In this document: positions 59,751 through 64,000 of the stretch, piece after piece
Layout of the letters: each line of letters opens with the position of its first letter
Position numbering within the stretch: position 1 is the stretch's first letter
NCBI RefSeq assembly: GCF_002090055.1
Contig: NZ_BBRH01000006.1
Span: forward strand, 248,001-312,000
Direction: 5' to 3'
DNA: 64,000 nt
From: Demequina sp. NBRC 110051
GTDB taxonomy: Bacteria > Actinomycetota > Actinomycetes > Actinomycetales > Demequinaceae
The notes under the pieces: generated by a model
Databases searched by the model: none
What the model was told of the DNA's origin: nothing
Seen by the model: the letters and a program-made list of their open reading frames with translations, nothing else
Position numbers and translations under genes: made by a program

Positions 59751-61208
59751 ATGTGGTTGCATGATGTCGTGCCCCCGACGTCTGCCTCTGTGGGCCTGCG
59801 CTCGGAGCGCGGCCCCATCCTGCTGTCCCTCATGCTCGCCACCGCGCTCGTGGCCCTCGACGCGACCATCATCGCGACGGCGTCCTCGACGATCGCGAGC
59901 GACCTCGGCTCGTTCGCCCAGGTGCCGTGGCTGTTCTCCGCCTACCTGTTGGCGCAAGCCGTCTCCACGCCCCTGGCCGGCAGGCTGTCGGACATCTTCG
60001 GCCGCAAGCGACTGATCCTCGCGGGCGTCGCGCTGTTCTTCATCGGCTCGATCGTGTGCGGAGCCGCGTGGTCCATGGGCGCGCTCATCGCCGGACGCGT
60101 CATCCAAGGGCTCGGCGCGGGCACGGTGATGCCGGTGTCGCAGACCATCGCGGCAGACATCTACACGCTCGAGGAGCGCGCCAAGGCCCAGGGGTACATC
60201 GCGTCCGTGTGGGCGATCTCCTCGGTACTGGGCCCCACGCTGGGCGGCGCCTTCTCGGAGTTCCTGTCCTGGCGCTGGATCTTCCTCGTCAACATCCCGC
60301 TGTGCGCGATCGCGGCCTGGATGATCGTGAGGCGTTACAAGGAGTCTCCGCTCGAGGGCAAGCGCGACCCCATCGACGTGACCGGGGCCCTGCTCCTCAC
60401 CGGAGGTTCCGTGTTGCTGCTCGTGGGCCTGCTTGAGGGCGGCTCCACGTGGGCGTGGGCGTCGACGCCGTCCTTCGCGGTGCTCGGCGTGGGCGCGATC
60501 CTTGCCGTGTGGTTCGCGGTGCACGCCCTGCGGGCCTCCCGTCCCATCGTCGACCTGCGCCTCCTGCAGCGCCGCGTGGTCGGGGTCTCGACTGCCATCT
60601 CGCTCGTGGTCGGCGTGATCGTGCTGGGCCTCACCACCTATGTCCCCATCTACGCCCAAGGCGTGCTGGGGTACGGCCCCCTCATCGCGGGCTTCGCGCT
60701 TGCGGCCATGACGCTCGGCTGGCCGCTGTCTGCCTCGAACTCGGGCCGGCTCTACCTGCGCCTGGGCTTCCGGGTGACCGCCATGGTGGGGTCGGCGCTC
60801 GTGGTCCTCGGCGCGGCGGCCACACTGCTCCTGGGCGAGTCGACGCCATTGATCGCTACGGCAGGGGCCACGTTCATCGTCGGCGTCGGCATGGGGCTTA
60901 CCGCCATCCCCACCCTCGTGGCCGCGCAATCCTCGGTGGCACACACCACCCGAGGAGCCGTGACGGGCGTCAACGTGTTCGCGCGCTCGCTGGGCTCCGC
61001 GCTCGGCGTGGCCGTCTGCGGCGCCATCGTCAATTCCCGGGTCGATCTGGGCGCGGACGGCACGCCTCAGGGCGAGGGGCTGATGGGAGCCCTGCACGTC
61101 GTGTTCATCTTCGTCACGGTGACCGCCGTGGTCCTCGCGGTGCTCGCCGCGCTCATGCCCCGCGACCGGGAGGCGGCCCAGCAGCGCCGCGCCGAGCAGG
61201 CCGCCTAG
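59751..61208 (+). CDS. MFS multidrug exporter, DHA2 (EmrB/QacA) family
   Basis: This 485-residue protein has 14 predicted TM helices. The DHA2 motifs are present: DATIIATASSTIASDL in TM1, motif A GRLSDIFGRKRL, and motif C GPTLGGAFSEFLSWRWIFLVNIP in TM5. It is a proton-driven drug or metabolite exporter of unknown substrate. The start is uncertain: ATG 59751 adds six residues over a GTG at 59769 that would fit a leaderless message. No regulator is adjacent. The gene follows a tRNA without an obvious terminator between them. Confidence 0.9.
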   Translation: MWLHDVVPPTSASVGLRSERGPILLSLMLATALVALDATIIATASSTIASDLGSFAQVPWLFSAYLLAQAVSTPLAGRLSDIFGRKRLILAGVALFFIGSIVCGAAWSMGALIAGRVIQGLGAGTVMPVSQTIAADIYTLEERAKAQGYIASVWAISSVLGPTLGGAFSEFLSWRWIFLVNIPLCAIAAWMIVRRYKESPLEGKRDPIDVTGALLLTGGSVLLLVGLLEGGSTWAWASTPSFAVLGVGAILAVWFAVHALRASRPIVDLRLLQRRVVGVSTAISLVVGVIVLGLTTYVPIYAQGVLGYGPLIAGFALAAMTLGWPLSASNSGRLYLRLGFRVTAMVGSALVVLGAAATLLLGESTPLIATAGATFIVGVGMGLTAIPTLVAAQSSVAHTTRGAVTGVNVFARSLGSALGVAVCGAIVNSRVDLGADGTPQGEGLMGALHVVFIFVTVTAVVLAVLAALMPRDREAAQQRRAEQAA

Positions 61209-61226
61209 CTGCCTACGCTGGGGGAC

Positions 61227-61766
61227 ATGGCTGCCGGCGCGACGATCCACACGTTTGAGGTTCAGCTGGCGGACATGGACCGCGGCGTCTACGAGGACCT
61301 CGAGCTGCGCGTGGCGCGCCACCCGTCGGAGACCGCCGCGTTTCTCGTCACGCGCGTCCTCGCGTACTGCCTCGAGTACCGCGAGGGGATCGCGTTCGGG
61401 GAGGGCATCGCCACCACCGACGAGCCCGCGGTCATCGCCCGGGACCTCACCGGCACCGTCACCGCGTGGATCGAGGTGGGCGCGCCCGAGGCCGACCGGC
61501 TCCACCACGGCAGCCGCCTGGCCGAGCACACCACCGTCTACACGCACCGCGACCCCGCCAAGGTGCTCGCGCGCTGGGACGGCAAACGCATCCACCGCCG
61601 CGAGGCCATGACCCTTCACGCCCTTGACGGAACGTTCGTCGATGAACTGGCGAACCGCCTGGAGCGTCGCAACCGTCTCACGGTCACCCTGACCGAGCGC
61701 CACCTGTACGCCGAAATCAATGGCGAGTCCCTCGAGACCCAGGTGACTGACCACCCCCTGGGCTGA
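61227..61766 (+). CDS. yaeQ: YaeQ family protein
   Basis: This 179-residue protein has the full YaeQ pattern: QLADMDRGVYEDLELRVARH near the N-terminus, CLEYREGIAFGEGI, WIEVGAPEADRLHHGSRLAE, and a C-terminal beta sheet ending LYAEINGE. YaeQ has a PD-(D/E)xK-nuclease-like fold, and the conserved acidic and Lys/Arg residues are present here. Its cellular role is unsettled. It lies 18 nt after the MFS gene, so it may be co-transcribed. A complete reverse 14-mer motif follows 14 nt after its stop. Confidence 0.92.
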   Translation: MAAGATIHTFEVQLADMDRGVYEDLELRVARHPSETAAFLVTRVLAYCLEYREGIAFGEGIATTDEPAVIARDLTGTVTAWIEVGAPEADRLHHGSRLAEHTTVYTHRDPAKVLARWDGKRIHRREAMTLHALDGTFVDELANRLERRNRLTVTLTERHLYAEINGESLETQVTDHPLG

Positions 61767-61780
61767 ACCACGGGGGCCGG

Positions 61781-61794
61781 CCACGGCATCGGCC
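61781..61794 (-). repeat. complete GGCCGATGCCGTGG copy after yaeQ
   Basis: An exact reverse 14-mer, extended by GCCGGC, 9 nt ahead of the long hairpin at 61804-61860. Confidence 0.8.
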
Positions 61795-61803
61795 GCGGTG
61801 AAC

Positions 61804-61860
61804 CCTGGCGGGACATGAGGGTCGTTCTCGCGAGAAATCCGACCCTCATGCCCCGCCAGG
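61804..61860. repeat. 57-nt intergenic cruciform-like palindrome
   Basis: CCTGGCGGG (61804-61812) pairs with 61852-61860, and CATGAGGGTCG (61814-61824) with 61840-61850; each side has one unpaired base. The loop is itself a palindrome, TTCTCGCGAGAA (61825-61836). It may terminate yaeQ but has no T-tract. Confidence 0.65.
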
Positions 61861-61904
61861 AGCGATCGCGCTCCCCGATCTCGCCCGTAGCGAATCCCTC
61901 TTAT

Positions 61905-61913
61905 GGCCGATGC
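61905..61913 (+). repeat. GGCCGATGC copy upstream of the Bax1-I-like gene
   Basis: An exact copy 58 nt before the ATG at 61971, with extension CGTCG. It lies where the promoter of the gene should be. Confidence 0.7.
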
Positions 61914-61970
61914 CGTCGCGGTCCCCTCGTTCGTTACCCTGGCAACGACCATCCCCGCCGAGGAGGACCC

Positions 61971-62783
61971 ATGTCCAGCCCCGTGTTCAACAACAACTCC
62001 GCGTTCAAGCCGGGCGCGACCATCAATCAGGATGGCTCGCCGGTCACCGCGGACCAGCTGCAGGCGCAGTTCGACGCGCCGAGCGCCACGCCCTTCGAGA
62101 CCGGCCGCATGTCCTATGAGGGCGTGACGAGCAAGACGGTCGCGATGCTGCTGCTCGCGTTTATCGCCGCCATCCCCGGCTACATGTTCTTCAACTTCCT
62201 GGGCCTCATCGTGTCCGCGATCGGCGGCATGGTGCTGGGCCTGGTGCTCGCGTTCAAGCGCACCACCCCGCCCGCGCTCGCGCTGATCTACGCGGCCGTC
62301 GAGGGCTATTTCCTGGGGTCGCTGTCGACGTACATCGAGACCGGCTTCGACGTCCCCGGCGTCGCCATGCAGGCGCTGCTCGCGACCGCCGCCACGGCCG
62401 GCACGGTCCTCGTGCTGTACCGCTCCGGCAAGGTGCGCTACACCGCCAAGCTCCGCCGCTTCCTCATCATCGGCATGGTGTCCTACCTGGTGTTCTCGCT
62501 GCTGAACGTGGGCCTGATGATCTTCGGCGCGACCGATTCCGCGTGGGGCCTGCGCACCTCCGTCGAGATCATGGGCATCCCGCTGGGAGTGATCATCGGC
62601 CTGGTCGCCGTCGGACTGGCCGCCATCTCACTGATCGGCGACTTCGACTTCGTCGAGAACGGCGTCAAGAACGGCCTGCCGGACAAGTACGAGTGGACCG
62701 CCGCGTTCGGTATCACCGTCACGCTGGTGTGGATGTACACCGAGTTCCTGCGCCTGCTCGCGATCCTGCAGGGTCGCGACTAG
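61971..62783 (+). CDS. Bax inhibitor-1/YccA family membrane protein
   Basis: This 270-residue protein has a hydrophilic N-terminus with Asn/Ala/Gly-rich stretch (about 1-55) and seven TM helices of the TMBIM fold. VEGYFLGSLS and the C-terminal ENGVKNGLPDKYEW match the actinobacterial branch of the family. Bacterial members such as BsYetJ are pH-sensitive calcium leak channels with an Asp pair. AGGAGGA directly precedes the ATG at 61971. The gene is monocistronic. Confidence 0.92.
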   Translation: MSSPVFNNNSAFKPGATINQDGSPVTADQLQAQFDAPSATPFETGRMSYEGVTSKTVAMLLLAFIAAIPGYMFFNFLGLIVSAIGGMVLGLVLAFKRTTPPALALIYAAVEGYFLGSLSTYIETGFDVPGVAMQALLATAATAGTVLVLYRSGKVRYTAKLRRFLIIGMVSYLVFSLLNVGLMIFGATDSAWGLRTSVEIMGIPLGVIIGLVAVGLAAISLIGDFDFVENGVKNGLPDKYEWTAAFGITVTLVWMYTEFLRLLAILQGRD

Positions 62784-62858
62784 CAGTTTTTCCCGTGACC
62801 GCGGCATGGCCTCAGCGCCGTGCCGCGGTCGCGGTGCGTCTGGCGCTAGTGTCGCGTC

Positions 62859-63842
62859 ATGCCTCAGTTTGACCTGCCGCTCACCGAACTCGAGACGTAC
62901 CGCCCCGCCGTGCGGGAGCCGGCCGACTTCGACGAGTTCTGGGCGGACACGCTTGCCGAGGCGCGTCAGTTTCCTCTCGACGTCCAGATGGCCGATGCCG
63001 GGGCTGGCTTGCCGCTCGTCGACGTCCAGGACGTCACGTTCGCCGGTTTCGGTGGGCAGCCCATCAAGGCCTGGCTGGCGCGTCCGCGGACGGCCGATGC
63101 GCCACTTCCGGTCGTAGTCGAGGTCGCCGGATACGGGGGCGGCAGGGGCCTGCCGATCGAACACACCATGTGGCCCGCGGCGGGGGTCGCGACGCTGTGG
63201 GTGGACTCGCGTGGACAGGGCTCGGGCTGGGGCTCCGGGGGTCACACGCCCGACGCGGGCGGCTCGGGACCGGCGACCGACGGCGTGATGACCCGCGGCA
63301 TCGAGAGCCCGTACGACCACTATTACCGCCGGCTCATCACCGACGTGGCGCGCGGCGTGGACACCGCGCGCGCCATCGAGGGTATCGACCCCTCACGGGT
63401 GTTCGTGGCGGGCACCTCTCAGGGCGGGGGAGTGGCGCTCGCCGTCGCGGGGCTGGTGGAGGGGCTTGCAGGCGTCATGGCCGACGTGCCGTTCCTGTGT
63501 CACATCGAGCGGGCCATCGCGATCACCGACGAGCGGCCGTACGCAGAGGTGGTGCGCTACCTGTCCGTGCACCGCGGCGCGCGCGAGCGGGTGCTCGACA
63601 CGCTGTCGTACATCGACGCAGCCAACCACACTCGGCGCGCCACGGCGCCGCTGCTGAGCTCCGTGGCTCTGCGCGATGCGATCTGCCCGCCCTCCACGGT
63701 TTACGCGGCGTTCAACGCGTACGGAGAGCGGGCCGGCGGCGCCGACAAGCGCATCGAGGTGTACGAGGACAATGAGCACGAGGGTGGGGCGGGCCACCAG
63801 CAGGCCCGCCGCCTCGAGTTTGTGCGTTCACTGACCGAGTAG
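62859..63842 (+). CDS. CE7-family acetyl esterase (acetylxylan esterase / cephalosporin-C deacetylase)
   Basis: This 327-residue alpha/beta hydrolase has the CE7 signatures: RGQGSG near residue 119, the nucleophile elbow GTSQGGG (Ser about 188), and the catalytic Asp in LRDAICPPST and His in EHEGG. The N-terminus MPQFDLPLTELETYRP, with DFDEFWADTLAEA, is typical. It has no signal peptide, as usual for this family, so it removes acetyl groups from small sugar esters inside the cell. Two motif copies lie 102 nt apart at 62990-62998 (MADAGAG) and 63092-63100 (TADAPLP), in the N-terminal part that varies in the family. Confidence 0.93.
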   Translation: MPQFDLPLTELETYRPAVREPADFDEFWADTLAEARQFPLDVQMADAGAGLPLVDVQDVTFAGFGGQPIKAWLARPRTADAPLPVVVEVAGYGGGRGLPIEHTMWPAAGVATLWVDSRGQGSGWGSGGHTPDAGGSGPATDGVMTRGIESPYDHYYRRLITDVARGVDTARAIEGIDPSRVFVAGTSQGGGVALAVAGLVEGLAGVMADVPFLCHIERAIAITDERPYAEVVRYLSVHRGARERVLDTLSYIDAANHTRRATAPLLSSVALRDAICPPSTVYAAFNAYGERAGGADKRIEVYEDNEHEGGAGHQQARRLEFVRSLTE

Positions 63843-63852
63843 ACGGTCTGCC

Positions 63853-64000
63853 TTAGGCGTAGGCAGCCTGGCAGAAGCCGTGGTTGCAGTAGCCGCCGGG
63901 GTTCTTGTGGAGGTAGCCCTGGTGGTAGTCCTCGGCGTAGTAGAACACGCCGTCGCCGGCCTCCTCGGCGGGCACGATCTGCGTGGTGATCTTGCCAAAG
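63853..64000 (-). CDS. msrA: peptide-methionine (S)-S-oxide reductase MsrA (C-terminal part)
   Basis: The frame is open to the window edge on the minus strand, so only the last 48 residues are visible. They contain [29 protein letters not shown] and end [22 protein letters not shown] is the conserved C-terminal signature of MsrA, and the two Cys after it are the usual resolving-Cys region. MsrA reduces methionine-S-sulfoxide in proteins. It converges on the esterase gene with 10 nt between the stops. Confidence 0.93.
   Translation of the reverse strand, partial: FGKITTQIVPAEEAGDGVFYYAEDYHQGYLHKNPGGYCNHGFCQAAYA

Noticed and set aside
58392-61952. A 1186-codon open frame on the minus strand
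   Set aside because: It runs antisense to DUF501, ppx, a tRNA, the MFS gene and yaeQ, all with clear family motifs; a typical high-GC shadow.

Overview
This is a gene-dense, roughly 70% G+C stretch of an actinobacterial chromosome. It uses many GTG and some TTG starts and many ATGA/GTGA stop-start overlaps. Three conserved blocks point to the order Micrococcales (Demequina/Cellulomonas-like; the genus is a guess): pmt<>rsmI-vanY-metG-tatD-rpf-like-rsmA-ispE, glmU-prs..rplY-pth, and mfd-lipoprotein-mazG-eno-ftsB-DUF501-ppx. I see no prophage, insertion sequence or CRISPR array.

Layout. 1-3.6 kb: end of a RimJ-like acetyltransferase, a GlpR/SepX-like membrane protein and a secreted beta-helix protein. 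3.6-9.1 kb: a GH92-GT4 operon on the minus strand, a DUF308 membrane protein, a YdfG-like SDR and tRNA-Ala(CGC). 9.1-13.1 kb: a sirtuin, then a four-gene cassette (ketosynthase III, haem-oxygenase-like diiron oxidase, two unknowns). 13.1-23.2 kb: cardiolipin synthase, a Pif1-BRCT helicase with a transglutaminase-like protein, an FKBP lipoprotein, an AI-2E exporter, an ornithine cyclodeaminase with a divergent Lrp regulator, and a sulfur-handling locus around a CsoR/CstR-type operator. 23.2-39.1 kb: the rsmI-to-ispE housekeeping run, mscL, a TetR regulator, tRNA-Gln(TTG), glmU, prs, rplY and pth. 39.4-42.7 kb: a beta-phosphoglucomutase/GH65 phosphorylase pair. 42.8-50.7 kb: an Old Yellow Enzyme-type reductase, an amino-acid ABC importer, and a three-gene operon of an adenosylhomocysteinase-like protein, a SAH/MTA-deaminase-like amidohydrolase and a DUF985 cupin. 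50.8-59.5 kb: mfd to ppx. 59.6 kb to the end: an odd class I tRNA with anticodon UAA, an MFS exporter, YaeQ, a Bax1-I-like protein, a CE7 esterase and the end of msrA.

The strongest unexplained signal covers the whole window. The 9-mer GGCCGATGC occurs 45 times, once per 1.4 kb, split 22/23 between strands, with extended consensus GGCCGATGCCGTGG (14 exact 14-mers). Eighteen copies are intergenic; four inverted pairs form hairpins just past gene ends. Inside genes it usually falls in variable segments as Ala-Asp-Ala or Thr-Ala-Ser-Ala. This density and terminator pairing resemble the DNA-uptake sequences of Neisseria and Pasteurellaceae. I know of no such sequence in Actinobacteria, so a function in uptake is only a hypothesis.

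Two families of intergenic palindromes also recur: a twin 100-nt element at 39156 and 59503, and a twin element of about 75 nt at 7215 and 8838. Several long single hairpins are present as well.
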